A stretch of 64,000 nucleotides of DNA from Henckelia pumila (GCF_033568475.1 NC_133123.1:150675753-150739752), one strand, 5' to 3'. Positions 1-13,317 are shown, counted from the first letter of the stretch. Made by a program: numbers and translations. Notes: a model not told the origin generated them from the letters alone.

Positions 1-3000
1 CCTTATCTGTTAGTTATGGCTTTACCTCATTAACCCAGAACCTAATATGGGCCGGCCATCATGGAGTTCACTGTCAAAATATTCAATAACCAATGGCCTT
101 ATAGTTTGGTTTTAAAATTTAATTCAATAACTTTGGCCCAAATTAACTGGGTACAATTTATGGCCCATGTGCTTCACTTTTCTGTCGATTCCTTGAACCT
201 GGGCTACAACTGGGCCATCGGGTTGGATTTCGACTCGAATTCGAATATATATGGCAGAAATTAAATTAGTGTCAGCCCATTGTCGAAAATTGTTGCCCTT
301 AAGACACCACAAGTCGTTATCTAGCACGAATTATAGCATTTCACATTAGAAACAACCATTTTTGGGTCATTAATTGCTCAGACTCATTTACTGAAATATA
401 TGTCCTAAAGGGGTCGATTTCCATTTTCCGTACTCCACATTTTTTATTACTCAATACTCTCTTGTCTACACTACGTGCCGACAACATTGGAGCCACCCAT
501 CAGCCAAATAATTTGAATTTATATTGCTTCACCATGAAAGAACAAGTATCATGGGAAACATATCGATTTGACTTATATTTACAATGAAAAGTAATGCTTT
601 CGACATAAAAAATAATATTTTTTTTCATGGTTCCAATCAAATAGGAGATCTCTCTTAACACAATTAACATGTGAGGCTGTCTAATAGGAGTTTTCTTGAC
701 AATCAAACTGTATCGAGTATTTTTTATCCGTAAATCAAGAAAAAGAACACAAACCCCTCACTATTAATGTTTCCGCATAGTAATATCGGAATCGATTTAA
801 GTAGACATACATTTGTAAAATTTATAACCATTTTTGTAAGTTATATGTATGTACATAATTGATGAGGTAGTTCGGAATTAAGTGTAGTCCACTAAAATAA
901 AATTGGGGGCAACAAGAAGAGGTGCATGTAAAGCATTTGGGGCAAAAACTCAATCATGGCAATGGGGATACGAAAATGCTCATAAAAAAGGACATATAAA
1001 CGACCAGCTATAGTGTGGTCTACGTTAAACTTTGGTCACTTGCAATAATTTTTTTTTAGTTTTAATATTTGGTATGTATAAATTTATATATGCTGGATTG
1101 ATTTTTGCTTTGGCGATTTGTTGGTGTAACAACAACAATAATAAAAAAGTGTTCGAAATACTATCACATAGTTTAATTAAGTAATAGAGTGGGTGCTATC
1201 ATAGTATCATTTTATGATAAACATAAATATACATGTAAAACTTTTGATCCTCAAATAATTTATTTATTAGCATAAAAATGCCATTAAACAATAGGGTTGA
1301 AACTTGAAAGTACATTCACCCATTAAGAGATGGAGCATGGTTTGTTCCCCTTTTATCCCTTTATAAATTTTTTTATCCCTTTTCCCCTTTTTCTTTTTTG
1401 GTTGCAAAGTGGAAACCTTTTTTGAGAATGAGACCTTTTTAGTCTCCATGTGCTCCCATCAACTTCATCTCCAATAGTGGGTTCATTTCATATGAAAGAC
1501 AAACACATTCACAAAAGAAAAAGATGGAAATTCCCACAAACAAAAGAAATCTCAAAGTTCCTTGGATTAATCTTCATTCATACATAAATTAAATGGGGGG
1601 CAAAATTTCCTTGAATCCCTTGGATATAAATTGATATGGTGCATCACAATATACATACACACATACATAATTATACATATGTTTGTATGTATATGTGAGA
1701 TGAATAACAAACAAAAAGTAAGAGGTGTAAGTGGTAACATGTCACACACACACTAGGAAAAGGAATAAAGTTAGCAAAGGTCCTATTTACAACCAAAAAG
1801 CTTATTTGAAATGACATCTGCTTTGCTAGGAAGGATCTAAAGAGAAGAGGAGTGGCAGTCTTTTTTATCTTATATATGAACATATAGATAGAGGTGTAAA
1901 TCATCACCCAACTAACCCTAATCATCAATCTATGAACAACATGGGGTCCAATTTTATTATTATTACTATATTTTGGAATCTTTCATTGTTTTATTTTCAC
2001 ACAAAGATTAATTTAAGTTCCAACTCAAGAAGGAGGTATATATTGTGAAGGGTTTTGCTAGTTTCTACCCGAGGAGTATGTTCGTTACGTTAAAAAGATA
2101 CATTAACACTTGATTCCGAGTTCATTAAATTTAGGAGTTTTCGGATCGATGTATCCGAAGATTGAGATTGGAGCTCGAATTAAAGGGATTGATTAACCTA
2201 ATTTTCTAGTGGATGCCTTTTTCCTATAGCTAGCTTAAATGTTAGAGACAATTTGCATAGGGTTAGGTAATCTTGCTATCTATAACATGATGTTAGTTAA
2301 TTCCCATTTATTTGTGTAAAGATGAAATGTTCTTTTGATTCCAAATGAAACACATTTACTTTTTACAATATATGCTCCTCTTTTTCATACTTTTAAAAGC
2401 ATCAACACACACAAGCACTAGCTCAATGGTTAAGCTAGCTGATCAATATACAATACCCATATCCCACAATTTTAAAGAGATCATATATTTTGTGTCATGA
2501 TTCACTCGTCGTGCACCATACGTATGATCTGATAAACGTAAATAAGCGGAGACGATTGAAATACAAATTACCGTACTCAATATGTGTGATATGGTAAACG
2601 TAAATAAAAAAAACTCAAGCCATGTATTATTCCTTGATGACACAAACCTAGATAAATATAATAATTTATAATCCCATGTTAGTGAAGTAGAAATTAATTA
2701 ATGAACATGTTTATGCAAACAATAAAGTAAAACTGAAGATATTAAAAAAAAATAATTGAGCTATCCAAGAATGATAGGAATTGCATTAAGTAATAGAGAA
2801 AACAGAGCATGTGGGTGGGGTAAGCACACACCTTTAAATCCAAAAAGAGAAGTTTCCCTGAGAGAGTCCAAAAGTCAAAGCATCAAATCTAAAAGATTAA
2901 AAAGCGCCTTTCCAAAAGAATCAAAGCGTGCAATTATACGTTTTTAGGCTTCATTTTTCGTAACAAATCAACTGTAGACTACGTATTCATATATATACGA

Positions 3001-4667
3001 CGTTGTTATTATTACTTCTGGGTCTATATTATTTAGGTCTCTTTTAGTCACGAAACTATCTCCGGTTTATTGAGACTGATCGACCTAGTTCGTATCTATT
3101 ATAAAAAATAATGTTTTTAACATAAATATTAATCACAAAAACTCGTATGAGGTCGCATCACATGTTAATTTATGGAACAAATCTTCAATATATTCGCGCG
3201 ACTCGATCCATGAAAATGTATTATTTTTTACGTCAAAAATTTTACTTTTTCACCGCAAATATGAAACATGTTTACCCATATCACGAATATAAATACATGA
3301 CATCGTCTCACAATTAAGACCTATTCAAAATTATAATTTTCCATTCCGATGAAGATCGGTAAATTGCTCCGTAAGACGGTCTGATAGACTATTTTTCGTA
3401 TTTTGGATTTTGATTATAAAATAACCACTATTATATATTCTTTATGTCATGATAATCGACAATCATTATCTTTCTGTGTGTGGATAAAATCTAGGCGAAC
3501 ATATCAAATTAGTATTTTTTTAAAAAAAATAATAATAATAATTACGAGCACAGTACAGAGCATGTTAATTTATTAAAAAGGTGGCACAGCTAGCAGTGCA
3601 TGTTGTTGTATTAGATCAGAGGTATCTGGGGACAGTGGGAAATTTATTTAACATACAAGGAATTTATATGACTATATATACCTACCTTGACTGTGTGAGC
3701 AATATTTCCGTTATTTAAATGAATAATATCTGTATATATTTATTCAAAATCGTGGGTTTATTAATTTTTAAGTTTATTATTTAAGCATTTCGAAAAAAAG
3801 AAAACGTGATATACATATTTTTCCATTTATATTAAATTTTCCATTTCTACGTACATTAGTATTATATATTATCGCGAAGGGATGTAATCATATAATGTAA
3901 AACTCGTGGAAAAAACAACATATCATTTAACTTGTATTTGATTTTGATTGACGATTTGAAATACATTCTTTATATAATTTCTTAAATCAAATATCTCTAT
4001 CTAATGAAATGCAACAATCAAAGAACAAAATTAGGTCATTTTTTGTAAGTACAGTTTAATGAACACATCTAGAAAAACAAAATTTTCGTCATATATGTTT
4101 ATCTCTTTGTGATTTTAGTCGTTTATGTTTTCAAATTTCATGTTTAGTCATGTCTTTTAATTTTTGAAAATTTCAGTTATTTTTTATTAAGAGCGTTGAT
4201 GTGACACTGCACACGTTAATACTCAACACCATGTTTGTGTCACATCAGTGCTACATATTACAACATCATCACCACATCAAAAAAATAACTAAATTTTTTT
4301 TTTCCTTAAAATTAAAAATGGAGAATAAAATTGAAATTTAACAAAATAACGAACCAAAATTATAAGGAAGAAGAGATACAAGAAAACATAATTTTGTTGC
4401 ATAGGATTCACAGGAGTGCCCACCTCAACTTGTGCATGTTGTATAATTAAGTGCTCCAATTTGTTTAAACTTTTTTTTCCAACCAGAAGTGATGATTTCT
4501 TTGAAAAGTACATGAGACATATAGTCAAACCATGATATATACAACATTTGTCTTTTAAGTTAAAGGGGAAAAAATATGTACTGAAAAAAATAGGCCATTA
4601 TTACCGTGGGAGAAAGCATAAATTTGTTGTAATCATAGAACCAAAGTTTGACATTCAATCGTAGATA
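1..4667. other. AT-rich intergenic stretch, no gene seen
   Basis: I find no coding region I can support. The open frames here are short (under about 85 codons), of AT-rich low-complexity composition and without recognisable domains. Around 4080-4320 there is a repeat-like piece of the type 'untranslated filler, CACATCA-rich', and around 3290-3390 a 'gtaagacggtctga'-like fragment that resembles a dispersed family seen again at 49.5 and 53.4 kb. The rest looks like ordinary plant intergenic DNA. Confidence 0.6.
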
Positions 4668-4978
4668 AATAAATCTATCTCCTATATAAATGTGTGAATA
4701 AATTTTCACCACTCCAATTATGAATTTACTCTTTCATCCTTATCAGATTTTTCTGTACAACACAATAATAATAACTAATATTATTATACTAATTATTATT
4801 ATTATTATCAATTACAACAAAATAAATCTATCTCCTATATAAAATTTTCACCACTCCAATTGTGAATTTACTCTTTCACTCCTAACAAATTTTCCTGTAC
4901 AAGACAATAATAATAACTAATATTATTATACTAATTATTATTATTATTATTATTATTATTATCAATTACAACAAAATA
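4668..4978. repeat. tandem duplication of about 152 bp with ATT microsatellite
   Basis: Two head-to-tail copies begin with 'aaataaatctatctcctat', at about 4668 and about 4820. Each continues through 'caccactccaatt', 'gaatttactctttca' and an (ATT)n run and ends in 'atcaattacaacaaaataaa'. The second copy has a longer ATT run. It lies directly upstream of the possible first exon at 5002, so it may be a duplicated promoter segment; that role is inference. Confidence 0.85.
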
Positions 4979-5001
4979 AATAAAATTAAAAAACCCAGAA
5001 A

Positions 5002-5283
5002 ATGCTCTCCTCCAAACCTCCAAGCCTCTTCAGTCTTCACCCTTCACAACCCATAGACTCACGCAACCCACTGAAATACCATCGCAATCGGAATCACAAT
5101 CTCGCTACGGAACACGATCGAACTCACACGCAGGGCCGTCTCCAGAAATTAGAGGCGTGTGAGCAGGTTTATTTCAGTCTTCACCCTTCACAACCCACTG
5201 AAATACTATCGCAATCGGAAACACAATCTCGCAACAGAACACGATCGAACTCATCTATCTTCATCATCATAAGACATACAGGT
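5002..5283 (+). other. possible non-coding first exon of the RPA-like locus, with internal 80-bp duplication
   Basis: This GC-richer island sits between AT-rich DNA. The segment starting 'cttcagtcttcacccttcac' near 5030 recurs near 5173, including the block 'atcgcaatcgga' and 'gaacacgatcgaactca'. The piece between the copies starts 'cagggccgtctccag', which looks like a transposon end. The stretch closes with 'acatacag|gttatt', a plausible splice donor. The open frame of 122 codons shows no domain, and the duplication makes it look like untranslated leader rather than protein. Linking it to the downstream RPA-like exons is inference from position and orientation only. Confidence 0.35.
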
Positions 5284-5430
5284 TATTTCATTTCATTTCA
5301 ATTCTTCAATTTGTTATTACGCCTTCATGTTTTCTCATACATGCGAGAACTGGTTCGATCTAACAAATAAAATTCACGTCGTAATGATAGACATACCATG
5401 AAGGGATATTACTGGATCGCTTAATAACAA

Positions 5431-5738
5431 AAATTCATTATAGCCTCACCTTTATTTTATTGAATGACTAATTATAACTAAAATTCATTACAGCCTCACA
5501 TTTATTTTACTGAATGGCTAATTACTAATGAGTTGCAGTAGAAAATTTATTTTCAATTATTAATTTAAAATTTTGATTGATTTATCTAAAGATTAATTAT
5601 TAGTTTAGATTGTTTAAGATTATTAATGTTAAATTCTAGTCTCACTGTCATTTTCCTCAATGACTAATTAGTAAAGTTGCAGTAGGAAATTTCTTTCCAT
5701 TTATTTAAATTTGATTTGCCTAAAGATTAATTAGTTTT
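5431..5738 (+). repeat. left part of intron-like repeat, unit 1 of the tandem locus
   Basis: This block begins 'aaaattcattatagcctcac' and contains the recurring module 'tgaatggctaattactaatg' followed by 'agttgcagtag'. It matches 19767-20075 almost base for base, with scattered substitutions. It stops exactly at the TSD GTTTT (5734-5738), where a solo LTR begins; the homology resumes at 15356. Confidence 0.9.
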
Positions 5739-7196
5739 TGTAACGTCCCGTTTTTATCTTAATTGATGTTATTTGAGTTAATCAGTGATTTCAGAATTTG
5801 AGATCGGACTTTTTATTGATCAGGGACTATTTTGCAATTTTAGGAAATTTCAGGGACTAAAACGCAAAAATGGTTTTTGTTATAAGTTAGAGACTTTGAC
5901 TAAGTCTCCACTTCTTCCCTTCATCACCTCCAAACCGTTCACTCCTTCATTGAAGCGACCAAAAGCTTCCCCAAGCTTTTGTGATTTCGATTCTAGCTCA
6001 ATCCGTCTGATAGAATTGAATTCTGACTTGATATCTACGATCACAGCATCGAGTGCTCCGTTTGGAAGTAAGTTTCTCTTATTTCTAAGAGGTTTGAATT
6101 TTTGGATGTCTTTAGAATTGATTGATATTCGGAAAGGATGATTATGAGTTAGCAGTGATAGTATATCTAAGACGGTTCGAAGATCTAACGACGATCGGAT
6201 TTGTTATGATTTTTCTTATTATTTTCGAAAACCTTGCTTTTGTGATGTGTTGGGATTGTATTGGAATTGAGGTTTGAGGTTGATTATGAGTTCTTTGGAT
6301 TGTTATCTTGCTGTCTGTGTTTCCGATTTGATCAGTATATAGCCGTTATGCCGTCAGTTTGAAGTTTGAACGTCGTTTTGATGTTTTAAGTTATACGAGT
6401 TTGATATGAGTTTGATATCGATTTTGATCACCATGACTTCTTCTGATAGATTGAATTGAAGTTCTTGAAGATTGTGAGCCTTGCAGTCTTGATCAGTTTA
6501 GAAGAGTCGAGCCGGTATAGCATCGATGTCTTTTTTTATCGATTGATGAACTTGTTTGGATATTGATTGAGGATTTGTTATTTTCAGATTGAAGAGTTTG
6601 AAACGACGAGAAGGTATAAGATGACTTTGAAATGGAATAGGACGATTAACTCGAATCCGGATTCATTCGAGTGTCCTAGAAGAAATCACATACTTGCATG
6701 TTTATATGCTTATATGAATTTATGATTGAATTTATATTTGAATGCATGAGATTACATATGCATTCATATTGAGATGATTAATTATTCATTTTGAATTAGA
6801 CGATCTGGAGGTTATAGCTGAGTGGCCTTGGTAGGCGATTTACTACAAATGTCGATTAACTCACTATAATGCCCTAGAGTCTAGAGGATTAAAATATACC
6901 TCGTCCACCTCGAAAGGGGAGTTCGGTGTGATCGTTGGATATTTTAACCTCGGGATCCCAAACCGAAGAAAGAAAGAAAGAAGAATTCCATTTGATTATC
7001 TGAGTTTTATAATCCAGAAGTTTTAAAGTCATGCATATCATTTTAATTCCGCAATTGAATGAATTACTTGAGGAATATGAGGAATTTGATTTTATATCAT
7101 GTTTTGATATATTTATGTGTTATTATATGCTAGTCTCTTTTACTGGGAATATTATTCTCACCGGATTATTCGATTATTGTCTTGTCTTTGTATGTG

Positions 7197-8632
7197 TGTA
7201 GTGACCCTGCATAGAATCACCTACTAACTGGCAACTAAAAGCATCCATTAAACTTAATACAACAAAATACTTAACAGGGTAAAACGTGCGGAAACATAAT
7301 CCATAATTTACATATCAGCTTAGTAAATTATCCAGGCTTAATACTGTAGTGGTACAACCAAATCGAAAACTTAAACAGTAAACATTATACAGCTATATCG
7401 AATCCTGCTGTATAATAAAATCCTCAAGGCTCCTGCTCCCTAGTCCTGCCTTGAACTACCAGATCCGTCCATCCTGCGACCTGCCCCATGGAATAGGGTG
7501 TCCAAGATATTAACTAGGACGTGAGCGCTAACGCCCAGTACATAGACATGAGTAAACATATGTATATAAGGCATGCAACATGATGACTGGTACAGGGTCA
7601 TCTGAAAAATCATGCTCAGAACCGGTGCCATATGAGTGCTGCCACCACACGGATCAACCTCTGGGTGCAACCACACTCGTCCAGTACACCAGAGTAGACA
7701 GACATAAATGCCCCCGCCGTCGCGGTACTCTCAGTGACAGACTATCGAGTATAGAGCTGAGCGGCTCTATAGTCAGGTATAACAAGGAATAGGCTCAACG
7801 TGTATATGCACATGACATATGAGTATAGAAAATGGTAAATCATACATCATGCCATATAATAATGCCAAATAAATGCAACATATAAACATGTATACTCGCT
7901 GGCAATCTCAGTCAATGTGTACGTACCTCTAGGCTAGTTCAAGTAAAGTAGATCCTAGGTTCCAAGCCTATATTCAAAAGTTCACCGTATCACTACACAA
8001 GTTCTATAAGCCTTAACTAATCTAATAAGTACTCCCAAAACTTAAATCGATTCCCGGACCATACCTTCGTTCGAAGTAAGCCCTTTGAAGACGCTAGTCC
8101 CGGATGACTATAACCACAACTTGGTTATTCCAGAACTTCGATTATAACCGATAGGGCCCTCAAGTGTATATATCACACTATATAACTGAAGAAGGAAACT
8201 CGGAAATTCGTAATTGAAAATGAACTCTGAACGGCCCTATTTATAGCCAAATTTCTCGGCCAGGATCGGAACTTCCGATTTTGGAATCGGAGCTTCCGAT
8301 CCAGCTCATTGCGTGCATGTCTGCCACGCCAGGATCGGAACTTCCGATCTACGATCGGAGCTTCCGATCTGCTCTATGATCGACACTTGTCAAAACTCGC
8401 GACTGAGTCATCGATCATTTCTGGCAGCTGGGGATCGGAACTTCCGTTCCAGGATCGGAGCTTCCGTTCCGATCGGAGCTTACTATCTGGGATCGGAGCT
8501 TACTATCCGGCCCAAAATTAAAAAGCCCAAATTTTACTTCTGAAGTCCAATAACACTCCGAAATTGGTTAAATACCAACCCTTAATCATGTTTAACAAAT
8601 TATTATCTTAAAATGGTATCTGGGTTACTACA
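7197..8632 (-). repeat. 3' LTR of the Gypsy element (1436 bp)
   Basis: Begins TGTAGTGACC and ends GTTACTACA on the plus strand. It is the downstream LTR for the minus-strand element, because the polypurine tract abuts its inner end. Relative to the other LTR it keeps 44 bp near 7650-7693 that the partner has lost. An array of palindromic elements lies at about 8262-8510. Confidence 0.93.
8262..8510. promoter_or_regulatory. array of eight palindromic GATCGGA(A/G)CTTCCGATC-type elements in U3
   Basis: Eight copies of a motif like 'GATCGGAACTTCCGATC' occur as four close pairs. GATCGGAA and TTCCGATC are exact inverted repeats around one central base. Alternate copies have A or G in the centre half (GGAAC/GGAGC), and the last two degenerate to CTTACTATC. 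On the element's strand the array lies about 120-370 bp inside the LTR start, in the U3 promoter region, so an enhancer-like role is plausible but inferred. It is duplicated in the other LTR at about 14343-14591. Confidence 0.7.
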
Positions 8633-8643
8633 TTCCCCCCACC
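8633..8643 (-). other. polypurine tract (PPT)
   Basis: Immediately inside the LTR the plus strand reads TTCCCCCCACC, that is GGTGGGGGGAA on the element's strand. This is the expected plus-strand primer next to the 3' LTR and fixes the element's orientation as minus. Confidence 0.9.
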
Positions 8644-8750
8644 TTTAGATATTTCGTCCGCAAAATAACATCTAAAGACAATAAAGATAACAATATGAAA
8701 CATCAAACCATGGCTTATTACAACAACTGTAAGTACATCTTACATTGTAA

Positions 8751-11352
8751 TCAAAAATACAAAGCAAACAACTCAGGATATTCTGCTCGCATACGACTCT
8801 CAGTTTCCCAAGTTGCTTCTTCAACGCCTCGACGCTGCCACTGTACCATCACAAGTGGTATAGTCTTGTTCCGAAGAACTTTCTCCTTCCTGTCTAGGAT
8901 ACAGATTGGTCGTTCAACAAAAGACAGATCTGGCTCTAGCTGAATATCAGTAGACTGAATCACATGAGATTCATCAGCTATGTACTGTCGAAGCAACGAC
9001 ACATGAAAAACATTGTGTATACTGGAAAGAGATGGCGGTAAAGCCAAACGATAAGCAACATCTCCGATCTTTTTCAGTATCTGGAAAGGCCCAATGTAAC
9101 GAGGAGACAACTTGCCTTTCACATCGAATCTCATCACCTTCCTGAAAGGTGATACTCGCAGAAAAACATATTCACCAGGCTCAAACTGAAGTGGCCTGCG
9201 GCGAATATTCGCATAACTGGCTTGTCTATCTTGAGCAACTTTGATCCTATGCTTGATCAAATCTACCTTGTCTACAATCTGCTGCACCAATTCAGGACCC
9301 TCGACTTGCCGTTCCCTGACTTCATCCCAGAATAACGGAGTACGACACCGTCGACCATACAATGCCTCGAAAGGTGCCATATCAATACTACGATGATAAC
9401 TGTTATTGTAGGCAAATTCAATCAAAGGTAACTGATCCTGCCAAGATAAGCCAAAATCCATGACAGAAGAACGTAGCATATCCTCCAGCGTACGTATAGT
9501 GCGCTCTGACTGCCCGTCAGTCTCCGGATGATACGCCGTGCTCAAACTCAGAGTGGTACCCAACGCCTGCTGAAAACTACCCCAAAAACGTGAAGTAAAT
9601 CGCGGATCTCTATCACTGACGATACTCACTGGAATCCCATGTAATCGCACAATCTCCTGGATATATAAACGTGCCATGCGATCATAAGAATACTTCCGGT
9701 TATAAGGAATGAAATGTGCTGATTTTGTCAAACGGTCAATGACAACCCAGATAGCATCACACTGACGTGAAGTCATAGGCAAGTGGGTAACAAAATCCAT
9801 AGTCACGTGCTCCCACTTCCATTCGGGAATCTCAAGATTCTGCAGTAATCCACCTGGTCGTCGATGTTCAGCCTTGACCTGTTGACAAACCAAACATCTC
9901 GAAACAAATTGATACACACTTCGCTTCATCCCCTTCCACCAGAATCTAGTTCGCAAGTCCTTATACATTTTCATACTTCCAGGATGAACTGATAATCGAC
10001 TCCTGTGAGCTTGAGATAGAATATCATTCCTGAGCTCCGCAACATTAGGTACAACCACTCTATTGGATAGGCACAATAAACCATCTGCCTGAAAATGGAA
10101 TCCAGATGTATTAACTCCATTGGCTAGACGTGCCAATCGCTGAGTCTTAACATCAGATATCTGAGCATCTCTGATCCGAGAATACAATGTTGGCTCAGAT
10201 AGAATAGTATACAAACGAATCCCATTCCTCCCTTTCTTGTGCTTGAGCGTAAAACTCAATGAACAGCACTCTTGAATCATATGAGATATTTCATTAGTCT
10301 GAAGTGCAGACAGTCTCACCTGCCGACTCAAGGCATCAGCAGTAAGATTAGCAGAACCTGGATGATATTTGATTTCACAATCATAATCCTTCAGGAGATC
10401 CATCCAGCGTCTCTGTCGCATATTCAACTCTGCCTGAGTGAATAAATACTTCAAACTCTTGTGATCCGTAAATATCTCAAATTTCTCGCCATAAAGATAA
10501 TGCCTCCAAATCTTGAGCGCAAATACAATGGCGGCTAACTCGAGATCATGCACTGGATAATTACTCTCATGCGACTTCAACTGTCGAGAAGCATAGGCAA
10601 TAACATGTCCATGCTGTGTCAAAACACATCCTAACCCCTGACCAGAGGCATCAGTATAGACAACATAACCTCCTGATCCAGAAGGTAGAGCTAGCACAGG
10701 TGCAGTAGTAAGACGTCTACGCAGCTCGTTAAATGACTCCTCACAATCCGAGGACCAAATGAAGGCAACATCTTTCCGTGTAAGCTGAGTCAAAGGCCTT
10801 GCCAACCGTGCAAAATTTTCGATAAATCGACGGTAATATCCAGCTAGACCCAAGAAACTACGAATCTCAGCAACCGTCGTCGGTCGAGACCAGTTCAGCA
10901 CTGCCTATATCTTACTAGGATCAACAGATATCCCTTCATTAGAAATCACATGATCGGGAAATACTACCCGATCAAGCCAGAATTCACACTTGCTCAATTT
11001 CTCATATAGCTGCTTATCTCGTAACGTCTGTAGAACAATCCTCAAATGTTGTGCATGCTCATCCTTGTCATGAGAATAAACAAGAATATCATCTATGAAG
11101 ATGATGACAAATCTATCCAGATAATCTCGAAATATCTGATTCATCAGATTCATAAAGACTGTCGGTGCATTCGTCAAACCGAATGGCATCACCAGAAACT
11201 CATAATGCCCGTATCTGGTCCTGAAAGCAGTCGTAGATATATCTGAGTCTCGTACCCGCATCTGATGGTATCCAGATCTCAGATCTATCTTCGAATAAAC
11301 AGAAGTACCATGTAGTTGATCGAACAGATCATCAATCCGCGGTAAAGGATAC
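8751..11352 (-). pseudogene. Gypsy pol, RT (rest) - RNase H - integrase - chromodomain, with one stop codon
   Basis: Continuation of the polyprotein in a second frame. Reverse transcriptase shows the catalytic block FIDDILVYS. An in-frame TAG at 10905-10907, between SKI and AVLNW where the family normally has Glu, interrupts the end of RT. RNase H follows with [33 protein letters not shown] and ADALSR. Integrase has the H2C2 finger ([13 protein letters not shown]) and the D,D,E core ([31 protein letters not shown]). The C-terminus has the GPF-like [10 protein letters not shown] block and a chromodomain ending [19 protein letters not shown], typical of chromoviruses. The stop codon and the upstream frameshift mean no complete Pol can be made from this copy without recoding. 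Confidence 0.93.
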
Positions 11353-13212
11353 TTATTCTTGATGGTGACGATTCAACTGCCTGTAATCAATACATAATCG
11401 CATCGATCCATCCTTTTTCTTGACAAACAAAACAGGTGCTCCCCACGGAGAAACACTCGGACGAATATATCCCTTATCAAGCAGATCTTGCAACTGCTGT
11501 TTCAATTCCCTCATCTCGGACGGTGCCAGACGATAAGGTGCTCGGGATATAGGCGTAGTTCCTGGTACTAGATCAATACCAAATTCAACCTCTCGAACCG
11601 GAGGAAAACCAGGAATCTCATCAGGGAATACGTCAGGAAACTCGCTGACAATCGGTAGCTGATCAATACCCGAACTACTCGCAGACATATCAACCGCATA
11701 GATGAGGTAGCCCTCCCCACCTGACTCCAAGACATGACATGCCTTCAGAGCCGAAACAAGTGGCATCGGAGGTCGCGCACCCTCACCATAAAAGTACCAG
11801 CTATCACCCTCAACGGGATGAAACTGTACCAGATGCTGATAACAATCCACAGTAGCGTGATACAAAATCAGCATATCTATACCCAAGATACAATCAAAAT
11901 CCGTCATCGCTAATATCATCAAATTAGCCGATAACACATTACCCTCAAATTCCAGAAGACAACCCATCACTAGACGCTTAGTTACTACCTCCTGCTCCAA
12001 CGGAGTAGATACAACTAAATCCATATCTAATGATACGTAAGGTAATCTATGTCTCTTAACAAAGCGACTAGAAATAAAGAAATGCGATGCTCCAGTATCA
12101 ATTAATACAAGTGCAGGAATACCACATAACAAGAAGTTACCTGCCAACATGCGATCGCTTCCCTCAGTAGCCTGCTCCTCAGACAGAGCAAACACCTGCC
12201 CTTGAGTCTGGGGACGATAACCAGAAGAACTCTGTGGTGCTGGCTGCTGACGTGGAAAAGTAGAAGCCTGAGATCCAACCTGGGATCCCGATCCACTAGC
12301 AGAACCCATGCGCTGAGGACAATCTCTCCGCAGATGTCCCTGCTGACCACAAATATAACAAGCCCCAGTAGCTCTACGACATGAAGCTGCAGGATGCTTC
12401 CCACCACAGTGGCTACAAAACTCCTCCTTCTTATTCTTCTTCCCAAAGCGGAAACTACCTCGTGAACCACGAGAACCAGACGAAGTAGTAGGAGTAGAAG
12501 AAGACGTAGGTACAGATGGCACAACAGATTGAGCTCGAGGCTCAACAAATCCACTAGGCTGTGCTGGCATCAACAATTGTGCACGCCTGTTGCTGGTCTC
12601 CACAAGACGGCAACGGTTCACTAAAGTCTCAAAAGATACCGGGTCATCACAGACGACAACCTGAGAGTAGATATCTTGGTTCAAACCTTGTAGAAAGATA
12701 TCATACTTCGATGCATCACTCTCATTAATATGAGGACTGAAAGGTAGCAGATCAAGAAATCGCTGCTGATACTGATCAATAGTCATTGATCCTTGCCTCA
12801 AAGTAAGAAACTCCATAGATCGTGCTTGGCGAACTGCCGGAGGAAAATACAATTTCTGAAACTCCCGACAGAAATCCCCCCAAGTCACCTGTCCTCTCTC
12901 AGTATGTGCCTGAGCAATCTTGGCATCCCACCAAAAACGTGCTCTATCCTCTAGAACGAATTCTAGAACTTCCAGTTTCTGCTCCTCAGTACACTCGAAA
13001 GCTCGGAACGTGCTCTCAAGTTTAGACATCCAGCTTCTAGCTTGTTCAGAATTCTCGCCTCCCACTAAGGGTTTCGGTCCTACCTGCATGAACTTATTAA
13101 TAGTATAGCGACGTCGACCCTCATGAGGACGATGTTGATCATCCTGATGATGATGGCGACGATGATGATGACCACCTCCCTGACCAACACTACCGTGACT
13201 CTCGTCAGCCAT
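11353..13212 (-). pseudogene. Gypsy gag - protease - start of RT, ending in a frameshift
   Basis: Chosen start is the Met of [13 protein letters not shown] at 13212; the 23 codons upstream are open but lie in leader next to the PBS. The His-rich N-terminus is followed by the Retrotrans_gag domain (for example [33 protein letters not shown]). Two Cys-rich knuckles follow, [13 protein letters not shown] and the CCHC box [14 protein letters not shown]. The aspartic protease has [13 protein letters not shown], and the RT amino end has [16 protein letters not shown] and LCIDYRQLN. The frame breaks near 11365-11370, where the expected RT sequence continues in another frame; the length difference fits a 2-bp loss. 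The frame then reads into TAA at about 11353. Confidence 0.93.
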
Positions 13213-13305
13213 ATCCAGAAAAGAATTGCACATTAAAATCCCAAATGCGCAAGAATTACTCAAGACTAAACTAAATCCCAAGTACTAATCCCAAAATATA
13301 AGCAT

Positions 13306-13317
13306 GCTCTGATACCA
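13306..13317 (-). other. primer binding site, initiator-Met tRNA type
   Basis: On the element's strand TGGTATCAGAGC follows the 5' LTR after four bases. It is complementary to the 3' end of plant initiator methionine tRNA, the usual primer of many plant Gypsy and Copia elements. Confidence 0.93.

Noticed and set aside
5785-6141. 118-residue frame in the solo LTR
   Set aside because: Lies entirely within LTR sequence and has no domain.
12102-12554. 150-residue open frame inside gag
   Set aside because: Shadow of the gag frame, leucine-rich because of codon register.
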